Counted from the stretch's first letter, positions 34,579 to 47,582 are shown. The stretch: 64,000 nt of DNA from Pseudomaricurvus hydrocarbonicus (GCF_011602365.1 NZ_JAAONZ010000026.1:1-64000), one strand, 5' to 3'. Translations and numbers: made by a program. Notes: a model not told the origin generated them from the letters alone.

Positions 34579-35268
34579 ATGCGTCTTGGAAAAAGGCTGT
34601 GTGCCGCCTCGATCAGTTCCGCCCTGGCGGTATTAGCCGGTTGTACCACGCCACCACCACCGACCTATGACGGCTTAACCCTGGTGCCGGACACCAAGTT
34701 TTCGACGGTTTACGTGAAACCGAATGCTGACATTACCCCCTACACCACCGTGGTGATTGATGACTGTGAAGTGTCTTTCCGCAAAAACTGGCTGCGAGAT
34801 CAGAACAGCAGCCGGATGGATTTAACCAACCGGGTCACCCAGACGGACGTGGAGCGCATCAAAACCAAGCTCGGCGAAGCCTGTAAAGCGCATTTCAAAC
34901 AAGCGATGGTCGACAACCCCCACTACACGGTGTCCGATTCCCCCATCACCGGCGCCGCCACGTTGCTGTTAACACCCGCCATTATTAATCTGGACATTAA
35001 TGCACCCGACGTCATGCGTGCAGGCATGAACCGGACCTATACCACCTCAACGGGTGAAATGACGCTGCTGCTCGAAGCTGCTGACGCCACCACCAATGAA
35101 CTCATGGCCCGGGTGATTGATCGTGCCAGAGACATCAACAACAACACCCTGCAGTGGACCAACAGTGTCACCAACAAAGCGGAAGCCGACCGGGTATTGC
35201 GACGCTGGGCAAAAAAACTGAGCGATGGTCTGGATGAAGCGCGAAAATCCCAATCCTCCGCCCTGTAG
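34579..35268 (+). CDS. DUF3313-like lipoprotein
   Basis: The 229-residue protein begins with a signal peptide and lipobox LAVLAGC (Cys22), then a proline-rich linker. The mature domain (YDGLTLVPDTKFSTVYVKP through LLTPAIINLDINAPDV and the C-terminal RRWAKKLSDGLDEAR) resembles DUF3313 lipoproteins, whose function is unknown. GGAGAG lies just upstream of the ATG at 34579. A bidirectional terminator follows. It probably sits in the outer membrane, since position +2 is not Asp. Confidence 0.78.
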   Translation: MRLGKRLCAASISSALAVLAGCTTPPPPTYDGLTLVPDTKFSTVYVKPNADITPYTTVVIDDCEVSFRKNWLRDQNSSRMDLTNRVTQTDVERIKTKLGEACKAHFKQAMVDNPHYTVSDSPITGAATLLLTPAIINLDINAPDVMRAGMNRTYTTSTGEMTLLLEAADATTNELMARVIDRARDINNNTLQWTNSVTNKAEADRVLRRWAKKLSDGLDEARKSQSSAL

Positions 35269-35342
35269 CGATAAAGCCCACCGACGGGTAAATTCGACAG
35301 CCGAGATTCTGCGAGTTCACCGTCTGGGCAGTACAGACACAT

Positions 35343-35379
35343 AAAAAATCCGGATGAGACAAGTCATCCGGCTTTTTTA
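35343..35379. terminator. Bidirectional Rho-independent terminator
   Basis: CCGGATGA and TCATCCGG pair perfectly around a 6-base loop, with an A tract before and a T tract after. It can serve the DUF3313 gene on the plus strand and the FadL-type gene on the minus strand. Confidence 0.93.
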
Positions 35380-35422
35380 TTGACGCTTTGCGGGTTCGAT
35401 TTCGCTACAAAACAGCTCTGTG

Positions 35423-36658
35423 TCAGTACATCCAGCTGAAACTGAAACCCAGCTGGTAAAGAGCGGCGGTATCGTATTCTCCGCGCCAAGTGGCCGCGTT
35501 AATTTTATTGCTGCCCAAATCGGTGTAATTGGCATAGGCCGCCAACTTCCAACTGGTGTCCGGTTGATACTCCAGGCCCGCCGCTGCTTTGACCTGACGG
35601 TCGAGGGGTAGATCCGCGGTGCGATAGTCCGCATCAATCGGGTTGGTGTCGTAAGAGACGCCACTGGTCATCTTCAAGTGATCGCTGAGCTGATACTGGA
35701 AACCCAACGCGGTGTGCGTGGTATCGCGGGATTTTTTTTGCAGTCCGCCGCTGACAATCTGGGTGGACACAAACACCTGGTCCAGCGCACTCCAGTCATC
35801 CCAGCCCAGGGTAAACTCCAGAGACAGCCGTTCATTCAGTTGATGGTGGACTCCCAAACGCACTTTCTGCGCCATCACCAATTCGGTATTCGTTTCTATC
35901 GACAGCGGGGTGCCCTTCAATTCCAGATCACCGGAATAATCAGGGTCCAGCTCACTTTGATAGTTGATGCCCAGACGCGTAGTGTCCGACAGTTCGTAGA
36001 GCACACCCAGGGTGTAACCACCATCCACATCGGTGCCGTCGAGCGCAACCCGCCCGGCTTTACCGCTGGCCGGCAGCGGTGGTGTCCGCAACTCAACATT
36101 CAGCGACGCCGCGTAAATTTGAAAGGATCCACCGACCGACAACCGGTCGCTAATCCGATAAGCAATCGTGGGCGCCAGCGCCGCGATCATCAGACTGCTT
36201 TCGGTGGCCTGGTAGCGTCCCACCCAACCGTCATCGTATTCAAGGCCATTGCCCGCCAAACCGCTGAAGTAAATCCCCATGTCCCAACGCTCACTGTCCA
36301 CGTCCGACACATAGAACACTCCCCCCGACGGTGAAAACACTCCGGCATCACCGCCGTTACCACCGCCCGGGCCTGACGCCGAGCCACGCTCCTGGGAGAA
36401 CTTCAGTGACGGTTGCAGAGCCGCTGCAGTGACGGACAGCTGGCTGCCTTTGAGGCGGGTCATACTGGCAGGGTTGTGGAGCATGGTCGAGGCATCGTCC
36501 ACCCCGGCGGCGGCGCCGGCAGAGGCGCGACCGCCGGAGAAATCACCGTATTCATTCAGCCACAAACCACCGGCGAAAGCCTGACTGACCGGTAAACACC
36601 CGGCCAGGGTGAAGATCGCGCAAGCGCTGGTAAATCCTGCTCTTCGACACAACAGCAT
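35423..36658 (-). CDS. OmpP1/FadL-family outer membrane channel
   Basis: The ATG at 36658 has GAGG five bases upstream; a GTG two codons earlier is less likely. The product has 411 residues: a signal peptide ending near QAFA-GG, an N-terminal plug segment with the family pattern GRASAGAAAGVDDASTMLHN-PA, and a beta barrel of alternating residues ending in aromatic FSFSWMY, the usual C-terminal signature. FadL proteins admit hydrophobic molecules such as long-chain fatty acids or aromatic hydrocarbons. A Gly-rich extracellular-loop segment (SGPGGGNGGDAG) is notable. The substrate is unknown. Confidence 0.9.
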   Translation of the reverse strand: MLLCRRAGFTSACAIFTLAGCLPVSQAFAGGLWLNEYGDFSGGRASAGAAAGVDDASTMLHNPASMTRLKGSQLSVTAAALQPSLKFSQERGSASGPGGGNGGDAGVFSPSGGVFYVSDVDSERWDMGIYFSGLAGNGLEYDDGWVGRYQATESSLMIAALAPTIAYRISDRLSVGGSFQIYAASLNVELRTPPLPASGKAGRVALDGTDVDGGYTLGVLYELSDTTRLGINYQSELDPDYSGDLELKGTPLSIETNTELVMAQKVRLGVHHQLNERLSLEFTLGWDDWSALDQVFVSTQIVSGGLQKKSRDTTHTALGFQYQLSDHLKMTSGVSYDTNPIDADYRTADLPLDRQVKAAAGLEYQPDTSWKLAAYANYTDLGSNKINAATWRGEYDTAALYQLGFSFSWMY

Positions 36659-36812
36659 AACCACCTCTTCTATCGCCGAATAAACAACCTGTTCACTCAG
36701 TTATAGAAAGGATTGGGGGTTACGCAACCGCAGGGAGGGAAATAGACACCTGAAGCCACAAGTTGGCTTCAGGTTGGTCCGCACCAGAAAGGGCAGGGGA
36801 CGTCGGTACGGC

Positions 36813-37832
36813 TTACTCGGCGGCAGGCTGTAAAAAGTTTTTACGCAACTGCTGCAGCTCCTGATCGTCGACGTCCAGCTCCTGCTGAATATAAGCCAGC
36901 ACCGAGCCCGACTGCTGTTCCATGCTGTCAATGGCGGCCTTGATGTAAGACTCTCTCCCCCCCTTCACCGGCTTCAACACTTCCGGCGGGATACGCTTGA
37001 ACATGGCCATCATGGCCTGCTGCTTGGCGTCCCCGTCTTCGGCCTTGGGCGAGATGAAGCTCGTCGGGTGCTGCTGGTAATAGAGATCGCTGAGCATAAA
37101 GTCATTGATCACGGTTTCACGGTCCACACCGAGGGCGGTCAAAATCAACACTGCGGCAATGCCGGTGCGATCCTTACCCGCGGTGCAATTGAACACCAGC
37201 GCACCATCGTTTTGAATCAGTCGATCAAACATGGCGCGGTAATGGGGTTGCTGACTTAGCAGAATATCCGGATACATCAGCGCCATGGCGGCCTCCACTT
37301 TCTCGGCATTCAGCTCCGGCTGGCGAAAGACCTCGGCAAAGGTCCCCCCGGCACCCATGTCCATGTCGTAATCCCAGCTCAGCACCCGGGCATTATCCAC
37401 TGACCACTCAGTCGGCTCGCTGTGTCGCTCATCGGCGCTGCGGAAATCCACAATGGTGGCCACATCAAAGGTGTCGAGTAGCTGATAATTCTGTTCGGTC
37501 AGTGCGGTCATGGCACCGCTGCAAAACAGCTTGCCCCAGCGTACCTGCTGGCCATTCTGCGTCGAATAACCGCCCAGGTCGCGGAAGTTTCGTCCGCCTT
37601 CCAGCGGCAGCCAACGGGCCGCCGACGTCGCCACGGCTATGGCCACCGGCTGCTGTGGAGCACTGGCCTGCCACTGCAGTTGATAGGTGTGGTTTTGCTC
37701 ATCGTAACTCACGCTGAGCGGCTCAATGTTGTTGACCGCAGGGGTAGAGGTTTCACAGGCGCTCAGCCGCACTGCAGGACCAGTACGAAGCTTACAAGAA
37801 TGAAGGGGCTGCCATGGCTTAAGCCGACTCAT
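36813..37832 (-). CDS. Tyrosine-phosphatase-family protein (Y_phosphatase3 type) with altered N-terminus
   Basis: The 339-residue protein has the signature NFRDLGGYST (82-91), then the P-loop NCTAGKDRTG with catalytic Cys216 and Arg222. The residue before Cys is Asn, where His is usual. Family members dephosphorylate proteins or lipids and are often exported. The encoded N-terminus is not hydrophobic, but another frame of the same DNA (near 37770-37808) reads FILVSFVLVLQCG and joins LSAC of the main frame. Two compensating one-base changes would thus restore a lipoprotein signal. Either the gene is mis-sequenced there or its export signal has been lost. Confidence 0.8.
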   Translation of the reverse strand: MSRLKPWQPLHSCKLRTGPAVRLSACETSTPAVNNIEPLSVSYDEQNHTYQLQWQASAPQQPVAIAVATSAARWLPLEGGRNFRDLGGYSTQNGQQVRWGKLFCSGAMTALTEQNYQLLDTFDVATIVDFRSADERHSEPTEWSVDNARVLSWDYDMDMGAGGTFAEVFRQPELNAEKVEAAMALMYPDILLSQQPHYRAMFDRLIQNDGALVFNCTAGKDRTGIAAVLILTALGVDRETVINDFMLSDLYYQQHPTSFISPKAEDGDAKQQAMMAMFKRIPPEVLKPVKGGRESYIKAAIDSMEQQSGSVLAYIQQELDVDDQELQQLRKNFLQPAAE

Positions 37833-38046
37833 TGTACGAAGCGGAAGATTGGCCGGTGTTTGTCGACCATGGCAGGCGCATCCTGCCCCTGATCAGAGCC
37901 CCTAAAAACCGTCGGAGACAGCTGTTACAACTGCAGGCCCTTGAGCCACTTGACGGAAACAACCGAGATTCTGTGATGAAGGAGTGCTGTGACTGCCAGT
38001 CGATCGACAGCCCTAGCGCCAGGGCCTTAAGCGATGAAATAAACCT

Positions 38047-38078
38047 CCTCACGAGCGCCGGATCATGCGCGAGTGAGG
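38047..38078 (-). terminator. Possible terminator after glmS
   Basis: CCTCAC (38047-38052) pairs with GTGAGG (38073-38078), and GCGC blocks extend the stem inside with one internal mismatch. On the minus strand AGGTTTATTTC follows. It lies about 25 bases after glmS. Confidence 0.45.
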
Positions 38079-38103
38079 ATCGATCATGGCCCCGGTCATT
38101 GAC

Positions 38104-39930
38104 TTATTCTACGGTCACGGATTTGGCCAGGTTGCGCGGCTGATCGACATCGGTGCCTTTAAGCACGGCGACGTGGTAGGACAGCAACTGCAAGGGCAGG
38201 GTGTAAATGATCGGCGCAATGTTCAAGGGCACGTGTGGCAAGCTCAGCACGGTGGTACCGTGATCGTTGCTAAAGCCGGATTTGGCATCGGCAAAAACAA
38301 ACAGCTTGCCGCCCCGGGCCTGAACTTCCTCCAGGTTGGATTTCAGTTTTTCCAGCAGCTCATCATTCGGCGCCACCGCCACCACCGGCATGTCGCTGTC
38401 CACCAGAGCCAGCGGACCGTGCTTTAATTCACCGGCGGGGTAAGCTTCGGCGTGAATGTAAGAAATTTCTTTCAGCTTCAGGGCACCTTCCAGAGCCACC
38501 GGGAATTGCACTCCCCGGCCGAGGAACAACGCGTGATTTTTTTCCGAAAACGCTTCACTCATCTGCTGAATGGGCCCGTCCAGGTCCAGCACCTGTTTGC
38601 ACAGCTCGGGCAATTGCAACAGACCGGCCACCAGCTCCGATTCCTTTTCGGCCGACAGACAACCGCGGCGTCCGAGGGCAATCACCAGTAACTGCAAAGC
38701 CACCAACTGGGTGGTAAAGGCTTTGGTGGAGGCCACCCCGATCTCGGGTCCCGCCAGGGTCATCAACCGCAAATCCGATTCCCGCACCAGCGAGCTGTTG
38801 GCCACATTGCACACCGTAAGGCTGGCCAGATAGCCCGATTCTTTACTGCTGCGCAACGCTGCCAGCGTGTCGGCGGTTTCACCGGATTGAGAAATGGTGA
38901 CAAACAATGTGTTGGGGCGCACTACGGTTTTGCGGTAGCGGTATTCACTGGCCACTTCCACGGCGCAGGGCAATCCGGCCCAGTCTTCAAACCAATACTT
39001 GGCGATCATCCCGGCGTGATAACTGGTACCACAAGCCAGGATTTGAATCGCCTCCACCTGATCAAAAATGGCTTTGGCCTCGGTACCAAACGCCTCTTCC
39101 AGCACACCGGTTTTGCTGACGCGGCCCTGCAAGGTATTTTGCAACACCGTGGCCTGCTCATAGATTTCCTTGAGCATGTAGTGACGGTATTCACCTTTAT
39201 CCGCCGACTCTTCAGCGTCGGTCAATTGCACCACGTCGCGCTCAACGCTGTGGCCGTTGATATCGAATATATCGATGCGGTCGGCGGTAATCTCAGCCAG
39301 ATCACCTTCATCCAGAAACACAAAGCGGTCGGTTACCTGACGCAGAGCCAACTGGTCAGAAGCAATAAAGTTTTCATCAATGCCCACACCCAACACCAGT
39401 GGACTGCCACTGCGGGCGCACACAATCAGATCCGGTTCTTTGGTGGACACCACACCCAAAGCATAGGCGCCATCGAAATGCGTAATGGCCTGACGCAGTG
39501 TCTCTTTCAGACTGCCGCTCTGCTCATAGAGGCTGTGGATTAAATGTGCCACCACTTCGGTATCGGTTTGCGACAAAAATTCATAACCTTTGCCCTGCAA
39601 TTGCGCGCGCAATTGGGCGTGATTTTCAATGATGCCATTGTGCACCACCGCTATATGATCCGACGTGTGCGGATGAGCATTGACTTCAGAAGGTTTGCCG
39701 TGGGTTGCCCAGCGAGTGTGGGCAATGCCCACCCCCCCGTGCACCGGGTTGGCGATGCATTTTTCTTCCAGCTCGGACACCTTGCCCAGGGCTTTGCGCA
39801 ATACCAGCTGGTCCTCGGACACCACGGCAATACCGGCAGAGTCATAGCCGCGGTATTCCAGTCGTTTAAGCCCTTCCACAAGAATTTTTGTGACATTACG
39901 CTGGGCAACAGCACCGACAATTCCACACAT
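38104..39930 (-). CDS. glmS: Glucosamine-6-phosphate synthase GlmS
   Basis: The start is the ATG at 39930, because the mature enzyme must begin with Cys ([12 protein letters not shown]); the frame extends 15 residues upstream. The 608-residue protein has an N-terminal glutaminase domain (Cys2, [27 protein letters not shown]) and two SIS isomerase domains ([32 protein letters not shown], and [13 protein letters not shown]). It makes glucosamine-6-phosphate from fructose-6-phosphate and glutamine for peptidoglycan and LPS. It follows glmU by 85 bp. Confidence 0.97.
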   Translation of the reverse strand: MCGIVGAVAQRNVTKILVEGLKRLEYRGYDSAGIAVVSEDQLVLRKALGKVSELEEKCIANPVHGGVGIAHTRWATHGKPSEVNAHPHTSDHIAVVHNGIIENHAQLRAQLQGKGYEFLSQTDTEVVAHLIHSLYEQSGSLKETLRQAITHFDGAYALGVVSTKEPDLIVCARSGSPLVLGVGIDENFIASDQLALRQVTDRFVFLDEGDLAEITADRIDIFDINGHSVERDVVQLTDAEESADKGEYRHYMLKEIYEQATVLQNTLQGRVSKTGVLEEAFGTEAKAIFDQVEAIQILACGTSYHAGMIAKYWFEDWAGLPCAVEVASEYRYRKTVVRPNTLFVTISQSGETADTLAALRSSKESGYLASLTVCNVANSSLVRESDLRLMTLAGPEIGVASTKAFTTQLVALQLLVIALGRRGCLSAEKESELVAGLLQLPELCKQVLDLDGPIQQMSEAFSEKNHALFLGRGVQFPVALEGALKLKEISYIHAEAYPAGELKHGPLALVDSDMPVVAVAPNDELLEKLKSNLEEVQARGGKLFVFADAKSGFSNDHGTTVLSLPHVPLNIAPIIYTLPLQLLSYHVAVLKGTDVDQPRNLAKSVTVE

Positions 39931-40015
39931 AATTTTGGTCCATTTACTTCTGGTCAGTTTGACTGACGGAGTCATTCACATAAAATTTAAACGTTCTTGT
40001 TCAGCCGCTTGTGCA

Positions 40016-41377
40016 TCACTGTTTTTTAGTGGGTCGCTTCCAGCCCTGAATATTGCGCTGCTTGCCTCTGGCCACGCCCAATTCGTGCTCACCCACGTTG
40101 CTGGAGATGGTCGAACCGGCACCGACCGTGGCGCCTGCGCCAATATCCACCGGCGCCACCAAACTGGTGTTAGAGCCGATAAACGCCCCGTCACCAATCC
40201 GGGTCTTGGACTTATTCACACCGTCATAGTTACAAGTGATGGTACCCGCACCCACGTTGACCGCATCGCCGATTTCAGTGTCACCAATATAGGATAGATG
40301 ATTTACCTTCGAGCCTTTGCCAATCACGGCTTTTTTGGTTTCGACAAAATTCCCCAGCTTGGCACCCGCCGCCAGCACTGTCCCCGGACGAACACGGGCA
40401 TAGGGACCAATATCGCAGGCTTCACCCACCACGGCATCTTCCAGCATGGTGTTGGGCTTGATAACCGTGCCGTCGGCCACCGTGGTGTTGATCAAACAGC
40501 AATTGGAGCCCACGGTGACATTGTTTCCCAAGGTCACCTGGCCCTCAAATACACAGTTCACATCAATGGTGACATCGTGCCCAACGGCCAACTCGCCCCG
40601 ACAATCAAAGCGAGCGGGGTCCAGCAGGGTCACGCCCTCATCCATCAGGCGCTCAGCCTGGCGCTGTTGATAGAAACGTTCCAGCTGTGCCTGTTGCTGG
40701 CGGTTATTCACACCCAGTACTTCGTTCTCACTGGCCGGGTGCTCTGTGACAATGAACTTGCCTTCCCCCTGCGCCATGGCAATGATATCGGTCAGGTAAT
40801 ACTCGCCCTGAGCATTATCGTTCGACAGGGCGGGTAACCAGCGCATCAAATCATCCGCACGCGCCGCAATGACACCGGTATTGCCTTCGGTAATTTCGAG
40901 CTGCTCTTTACTGGCATCTTTTTGCTCAACGATGGAGGTCACCCGGCCTTGCTCATCGCGGACAATACGCCCATATCCGGTCGGATCCGATAGCTCGACG
41001 GTCAACAGACCCAGGGTCTCATCGGTCACGGAATCAATCAACCTGGCCAGTGTAGAACTTTGAATCAGCGGTACATCGCCATAGAGAATCAAAGCCACCG
41101 CGCCAGGGCGCAGGTTTGGCAGGGCCTGCTGGACCGCATGGCCGGTTCCCAACTGCTCATCCTGTTGCACAAAACAAACATCGGCCGCTTCAAAGCGGGT
41201 GGCCACCAGTTCACTGCCGTGTCCGATCACCACATTCATCTGCGAGCTGCCCAGTGCGCGGGCACAATCGAGCACGTGCCCCAGCATCGGTTTACCCGCA
41301 ACCGGGTGTAACACTTTCGGTAAAGCGGACTTCATGCGGGTACCTTTACCCGCAGCAAGAATCACAATATCTAACAT
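40016..41377 (-). CDS. glmU: Bifunctional GlcNAc-1-P uridylyltransferase / GlcN-1-P acetyltransferase GlmU
   Basis: The 453-residue enzyme carries out the last two steps to UDP-GlcNAc. The N-terminal pyrophosphorylase domain has [18 protein letters not shown] (residues 7-24), [10 protein letters not shown] and YGDVPLI. The C-terminal left-handed beta helix shows hexapeptide repeats, [21 protein letters not shown] and the [24 protein letters not shown] segment (given here by its family blocks). It lies between the ATP synthase operon and glmS, a conserved gammaproteobacterial order. Confidence 0.97.
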   Translation of the reverse strand: MLDIVILAAGKGTRMKSALPKVLHPVAGKPMLGHVLDCARALGSSQMNVVIGHGSELVATRFEAADVCFVQQDEQLGTGHAVQQALPNLRPGAVALILYGDVPLIQSSTLARLIDSVTDETLGLLTVELSDPTGYGRIVRDEQGRVTSIVEQKDASKEQLEITEGNTGVIAARADDLMRWLPALSNDNAQGEYYLTDIIAMAQGEGKFIVTEHPASENEVLGVNNRQQQAQLERFYQQRQAERLMDEGVTLLDPARFDCRGELAVGHDVTIDVNCVFEGQVTLGNNVTVGSNCCLINTTVADGTVIKPNTMLEDAVVGEACDIGPYARVRPGTVLAAGAKLGNFVETKKAVIGKGSKVNHLSYIGDTEIGDAVNVGAGTITCNYDGVNKSKTRIGDGAFIGSNTSLVAPVDIGAGATVGAGSTISSNVGEHELGVARGKQRNIQGWKRPTKKQ

Positions 41378-41438
41378 CGATGAGGATACCCCTATGATTT
41401 AACGACTTTTCCGGGTTCTGATTTGTCTCGGGTTCTGA

Positions 41439-41476
41439 CTGTATTTTTGGGATTTAACTGTGTTTTTGGGATTTAA
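41439..41476. repeat. 19-bp tandem duplication
   Basis: CTGT-A/G-TTTTTGGGATTTAA occurs at 41439-41457 and 41458-41476 with a single difference, about 60-100 bases upstream of glmU. Confidence 0.93.
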
Positions 41477-41647
41477 CTGCGTTTATTGGCATCAACAGCT
41501 GATCTCCGGTGGTCTCAGTAAATGCGGTCGAGCGAAACTCGCACGAGTCAGTATGGGCCTGCTGGCTCAAGCTCCGATGGAGGCTCTGGTTAAAGCTCTG
41601 GTTGAAGCTCTGTTTAACTACCGCCTCCAGCGCCAAAAAATGCCCAT

Positions 41648-41678
41648 AAAAAAAGGGTAGCTTAATGCTACCCTTTTT
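41648..41678 (-). terminator. Rho-independent terminator of the ATP synthase operon
   Basis: AAAAGGGTAGC (41651-41661) pairs with GCTACCCTTTT (41667-41677) around a 5-base loop, and on the minus strand a run of T follows. It lies 41 bases after the atpC stop. Confidence 0.93.
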
Positions 41679-41718
41679 GCTTACTGCTTGCTGTACCAGC
41701 AACCACGTTTTAGACCGG

Positions 41719-42141
41719 TTAACCGGACTTTTTACGCAATGCCTGAATGGTACGCAGGCGCGCAGCGGCTTCAGCCAGCTGAGTGGCAGCACGGGTGTAA
41801 TCAAAGTCACCACTTTGATTGGCCAGTGCCTGCTCAGCCTCACGCTTGGCTTCAAGAGCGGCTGCTTCGTCCATATCACCAGCACGCAGAGCTGTATCCG
41901 CCAGAATGCTTACCTGATACGGCTGAGCCTCCAGATAACCACCGGATACGAAATATACCTCTTCTTCGCCGTTCTGTTTGATAACACGAACAGGGCCTGG
42001 CTTCAAACCGGTTAACAGCGGCGCATGGCCATAGGAGATACCGACATCCCCCTCGGACCCTGCTGCGATAACCATTTCCACCAAACCGGAAAAGATCTCT
42101 TCTTCTGCGCTAACGATGTCACAATGAACAGTCATAGCCAT
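41719..42141 (-). CDS. atpC: ATP synthase F1 subunit epsilon AtpC
   Basis: The 140-residue epsilon subunit has the N-terminal beta sandwich ([38 protein letters not shown]) and a C-terminal helical hairpin ([19 protein letters not shown] onward) that can inhibit ATP hydrolysis. It is part of the central stalk. A second ATG two codons in is also possible. It is the last atp gene and is followed by a terminator. Confidence 0.96.
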   Translation of the reverse strand: MAMTVHCDIVSAEEEIFSGLVEMVIAAGSEGDVGISYGHAPLLTGLKPGPVRVIKQNGEEEVYFVSGGYLEAQPYQVSILADTALRAGDMDEAAALEAKREAEQALANQSGDFDYTRAATQLAEAAARLRTIQALRKKSG

Positions 42142-42228
42142 ATTTTACGCCTCTTTCTAGGTTGTGGGTAACTTAAAGTTACCCACAACCTGACTTAGCC
42201 AGCCGTTAATTAAGCTAACTGAAAAGCC

Positions 42229-43635
<1,407 letters not shown>

Positions 43636-43658
43636 TCAAATTCTGTCACAGTGCTCGA

Positions 43659-44519
43659 TTAAACTGCCGAAGCGCCACTAACGATCTCTGACAGTTCCTG
43701 CGTAATCGCAGCCTGTCTGGCTTTGTTATAAACCAGTTGCAGATCATCAATGAGGTCACCCGCATTATCGGTGGCGTTTTTCATCGCCAACATACGAGCA
43801 GCCATTTCACATGCGCTATTTTCGACTACAGCTTGATACACTTGTGACTCAATGTAACGAATTAACAAACCTTCCAGCAAAGTTTCTGCTTCGGGCTCGT
43901 ACAAGTAATCCCAGCTGTGTTGCAGTTTTTCATCTGGATCAGCTACCAGTGGCAACAACTGATCAACAAACGGTGCCTGAGTCATGGTGTTCACAAACTC
44001 ATTTCCCGCCAGGAACAGTTTATCAATGCCTCCGTCAGCATAGCTGTCGAGCATAATTTTCACGCTACCGATCAAATCGGCAACGCTCGGTTGTTCACCA
44101 AGATCGCGAACAGCAGCAACAACATTACCGCCAAAACTATTAAAGAAGGCGGCTGCCTTTGCGCCGATCAAACACAGGTCAATTTCAACCCCTTGATCGT
44201 TCCACTGTTTCATGGATTTGATGGTGTTTTTGAACATGTTAACGTTCAGGCCACCACACAAGCCACGATCGGTAGAAACCAGAATAAAACCGACGCGTTT
44301 AACTTCGCGTTGGTCCATGAACATATGGTGATATTCTGGGTTGGCGCTGGCAATGTGACCTACCACCGAGCGAATACGCTGGGCGTAAGGTTTACCAAGC
44401 TGCATGCGGTCTTGCGCTCTACGCATCTTACTCGCCGCTACCATTTCCATGGCGCTGGTGATTTTCTGCGTATTTTTAATACTCGTTATCTGAGTACGAA
44501 TTTCTTTTCCGCTTGCCAT
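43659..44519 (-). CDS. atpG: ATP synthase F1 subunit gamma AtpG
   Basis: The 286-residue rotor subunit shows the family start [19 protein letters not shown] and [14 protein letters not shown], the internal [16 protein letters not shown], and the C-terminal helix [19 protein letters not shown] followed by [20 protein letters not shown]. The two terminal helices form the rotating coiled coil inside the alpha/beta hexamer. Confidence 0.97.
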   Translation of the reverse strand: MASGKEIRTQITSIKNTQKITSAMEMVAASKMRRAQDRMQLGKPYAQRIRSVVGHIASANPEYHHMFMDQREVKRVGFILVSTDRGLCGGLNVNMFKNTIKSMKQWNDQGVEIDLCLIGAKAAAFFNSFGGNVVAAVRDLGEQPSVADLIGSVKIMLDSYADGGIDKLFLAGNEFVNTMTQAPFVDQLLPLVADPDEKLQHSWDYLYEPEAETLLEGLLIRYIESQVYQAVVENSACEMAARMLAMKNATDNAGDLIDDLQLVYNKARQAAITQELSEIVSGASAV

Positions 44520-44620
44520 TACCAGTCCCCGAAAAAATTCATATTAGTGTCAGTGTTCATTAAGCGCTCCAGCTGCATACCGGTCGTACCATCCTCATCC
44601 AAAGCGCCTAACAATGCTGC

Positions 44621-46165
44621 TTACCAAGTCTGGGTAGACTTGAACTTCTCCAGGGCTGCTTTGAATCCGGACTCAATTTCATCATTGTAGTTACCGGACT
44701 CATTTACTTTCTTCATCAGATCAGCGTGTTCACTGTTCATGTAAGAAAGCAACGCGGATTCGAAACTGCCAATCTTGGCAACTTCGACATCTTGCAAATA
44801 ACCTTCGTTAGCTGCGTACAGAATGATACCCATCTCGGCAATGCTCTGAGGGGCATACTGCTTCTGCTTCATCAGTTCGGTTACACGCTCACCGTGATCC
44901 AACTGGGCTTTAGTCGCAGCATCCAGATCAGAAGCGAACTGAGAGAACGCCGCCAATTCACGATACTGGGCCAGAGCGGTACGAATACCACCGGACAGTT
45001 TCTTGATCACTTTGGTCTGAGCAGAACCACCTACACGAGATACCGAAATACCGGCGTTCATCGCAGGACGGATGCCGGCGTTGAACATGTCAGTTTCCAG
45101 GAAGATCTGACCATCGGTAATCGAAATTACGTTAGTAGGTACGAACGCAGATACGTCACCCGCCTGGGTTTCAATGATCGGCAGGGCGGTCAAGGAACCG
45201 GTTTTGCCTTTCACTTCACCGTTGGTGAACTTTTCAACGTAATCAGCGTTAACGCGAGAGGCGCGCTCCAGCAGACGTGAGTGCAAATAGAATACATCAC
45301 CAGGGTAAGCTTCACGACCTGGCGGACGACGCAGCAACAGGGAGATCTGACGATACGCCCAGGCTTGCTTGGTCAAGTCATCGTGAATGATCAGGGCATC
45401 CTGACCACGGTCACGGAAGTATTCACCCATGGTAGTACCAGCAAACGGCGCCAGGAACTGCATCGCTGCAGGATCGGAGGCAGTTGCGGCAACTACAATG
45501 GTGTGATCCATGGCACCGTGCTCTTCCAGTTTACGAACAACAGCCGCAATAGAAGAAGCTTTCTGGCCAACAGCGACGTAGATACACTTAATGCCGGAAT
45601 CTTTTTGGTTGATGATGGCATCAACAGCAATCGCTGTCTTACCCGTCTGACGGTCACCAATGATCAGCTCACGCTGACCGCGACCTACCGGTACCATGGC
45701 ATCAACAGACTTCAGACCAAATTGAACGGGTTCGTCAACAGACTTACGCTCAATTACGCCTGGAGCAATTTTTTCGATGGCGTCAGTTTGGCTGTGACCA
45801 ATTGGACCTTTACCGTCGATAGGGTTGCCCAGTGCGTCAACAACGCGACCCAGCAGCTCATTACCTACAGGTACTTCCAAAATGCGACCGGTACATTTAC
45901 AGGTTTGGCCTTCTGCCACACCTTCGTAATCGCCCAGTACTACCGCACCAACACTGTCGCGCTCAAGGTTCAGTGCCATACCATAGACACCGCCTTCAAA
46001 CTCGATCATTTCACCGTACATCACGTCTTCCAGACCGTGGATACGAATAATACCGTCAGTTACAGAAACGACGGTGCCCTCATTCTGGGCTTTGGCAGAT
46101 ACATCAATACCATCGATGCGCTGCTTGATAATGTCACTGATTTCAGAAGGATTCAGTTGCTGCAT
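44621..46165 (-). CDS. atpA: ATP synthase F1 subunit alpha AtpA
   Basis: The 514-residue alpha subunit has the start [14 protein letters not shown], the regulatory P loop [15 protein letters not shown] near residue 170, the arginine-finger region ([19 protein letters not shown]) and the conserved [10 protein letters not shown]. It binds but does not hydrolyse nucleotide and contributes the arginine finger to the beta sites. Confidence 0.98.
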   Translation of the reverse strand: MQQLNPSEISDIIKQRIDGIDVSAKAQNEGTVVSVTDGIIRIHGLEDVMYGEMIEFEGGVYGMALNLERDSVGAVVLGDYEGVAEGQTCKCTGRILEVPVGNELLGRVVDALGNPIDGKGPIGHSQTDAIEKIAPGVIERKSVDEPVQFGLKSVDAMVPVGRGQRELIIGDRQTGKTAIAVDAIINQKDSGIKCIYVAVGQKASSIAAVVRKLEEHGAMDHTIVVAATASDPAAMQFLAPFAGTTMGEYFRDRGQDALIIHDDLTKQAWAYRQISLLLRRPPGREAYPGDVFYLHSRLLERASRVNADYVEKFTNGEVKGKTGSLTALPIIETQAGDVSAFVPTNVISITDGQIFLETDMFNAGIRPAMNAGISVSRVGGSAQTKVIKKLSGGIRTALAQYRELAAFSQFASDLDAATKAQLDHGERVTELMKQKQYAPQSIAEMGIILYAANEGYLQDVEVAKIGSFESALLSYMNSEHADLMKKVNESGNYNDEIESGFKAALEKFKSTQTW

Positions 46166-46201
46166 GCTCTGTTCCTCAATTCCCTCTCGGCTTTGGCCGG
46201 A

Positions 46202-46738
46202 TTAGGAGTTCATTGCTTCGGCGAGCTTGGCCAAACGACCACGCACCGAACCGTCAATTACTGTGTCGCCTGCACGGACCAAAGCGCCACCCAAAAGAGA
46301 CTTATCCACAACCGTGGACAAATTCACTTCACGGTCCAGCTTGGCACTCAATGCCTTCGCCAATTTATCTTGCAATTCGCCGGATAACTCAAACGCTGTG
46401 GATACTTCCACATCGACAGACTGCTCGCGCTGGGCTTTATGCTGCTCAAACAACTGCTGGATTTCAGGCAGTAAGGTCAAGCGCTTATTTTCCGCCAGCA
46501 CGCTGATCAAGTTAACGGCACCTTCATTCAGCTCATCACCGCAAACGTCAGCAAATGCTTTCGCTTTCTGTTCACTGGTGAGGGCTGGAGATACCAACGC
46601 CTTGATCATTCCGTCCTGCTGCGCAACGGCAGCAGCGAGAGTTAACATGTCAGACCATTTTTGCAATTGTCCTGCCGCATCGGCAGATTCAAATGCGGCT
46701 TTTGCGTATGGTCTGGCTAAAGTTGTAAGTTCGGCCAT
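46202..46738 (-). CDS. atpH: ATP synthase F1 subunit delta AtpH
   Basis: The 178-residue peripheral stalk subunit begins [14 protein letters not shown], the usual delta start. It continues with [22 protein letters not shown] and ends with a beta-rich domain ([27 protein letters not shown]), which joins the b dimer. It is 36 bp upstream of atpA and 12 bp after atpF. Confidence 0.96.
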   Translation of the reverse strand: MAELTTLARPYAKAAFESADAAGQLQKWSDMLTLAAAVAQQDGMIKALVSPALTSEQKAKAFADVCGDELNEGAVNLISVLAENKRLTLLPEIQQLFEQHKAQREQSVDVEVSTAFELSGELQDKLAKALSAKLDREVNLSTVVDKSLLGGALVRAGDTVIDGSVRGRLAKLAEAMNS

Positions 46739-46750
46739 GATTTACCTCAC

Positions 46751-47221
46751 TTACAGTTCGGCGGCTAACTGGTTTACCAGTTCGCTGCTAGCATTCTCGT
46801 CGATAGACGCGCCCAGTACTTTTTCTGCACCGGCCAGCACCAAAGTCGCTACCTTGCCACGAAGGTCTTCTTTCGCGCGGTTAACGTCCTGCTCGATCTG
46901 TGCTTCAGCTGCCTGCTTCAAACGGTTGCCTTCGGCAACTGCCTGAACTTTAGCTTCTTCAACAATCTGGTTGGCACGCTTATTAGCCTGCTCAATAATT
47001 GCTGCTGCTTCTTCTTTGGCTTCACGAAGTTGTTGAGTGGCTTTTTTCTGAGCCAGCTCAAGATCTTTGTCAGCACGATCAGCAGCTTCCAGACCATCGG
47101 CGATTTTCTTTTCACGCTCTTCCATCATGGAAATCAGCGCTGGCCATACGAACTTCATGCAAAACAGCACGAAGAGCGCAAACGAAATCGTTTGGCCAAT
47201 CAAAGTCAAATTAATGTTCAC
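46751..47221 (-). CDS. atpF: ATP synthase Fo subunit b AtpF
   Basis: The 156-residue stator subunit begins with one membrane helix ([20 protein letters not shown], then CMKFVWP) and continues as a long charged helix with heptad character ([20 protein letters not shown], then [14 protein letters not shown]), the expected right-handed coiled coil of the b dimer. It links the Fo membrane sector to delta. Confidence 0.97.
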   Translation of the reverse strand: MNINLTLIGQTISFALFVLFCMKFVWPALISMMEEREKKIADGLEAADRADKDLELAQKKATQQLREAKEEAAAIIEQANKRANQIVEEAKVQAVAEGNRLKQAAEAQIEQDVNRAKEDLRGKVATLVLAGAEKVLGASIDENASSELVNQLAAEL

Positions 47222-47270
47222 ACCGACACCTCTTTGTTCTTTAAGGAAAGGTTATAAAGACAGAGGTCGA

Positions 47271-47582
<312 letters not shown>

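Larger units (their letters stand above)
41378..41718. other. Intergenic region between atpC and glmU
   Basis: These 341 bases contain the atpC terminator (41648-41678) and a 19-bp tandem repeat (41439-41476), and should hold the glmU promoter. No gene is supported; short frames here lack ribosome binding sites. Confidence 0.6.

Noticed and set aside
37832-38143. Plus-strand frame between the phosphatase-like gene and glmS
   Set aside because: It starts without an SD sequence, overlaps the glmS end and is not recognisable, though the gap is otherwise empty.
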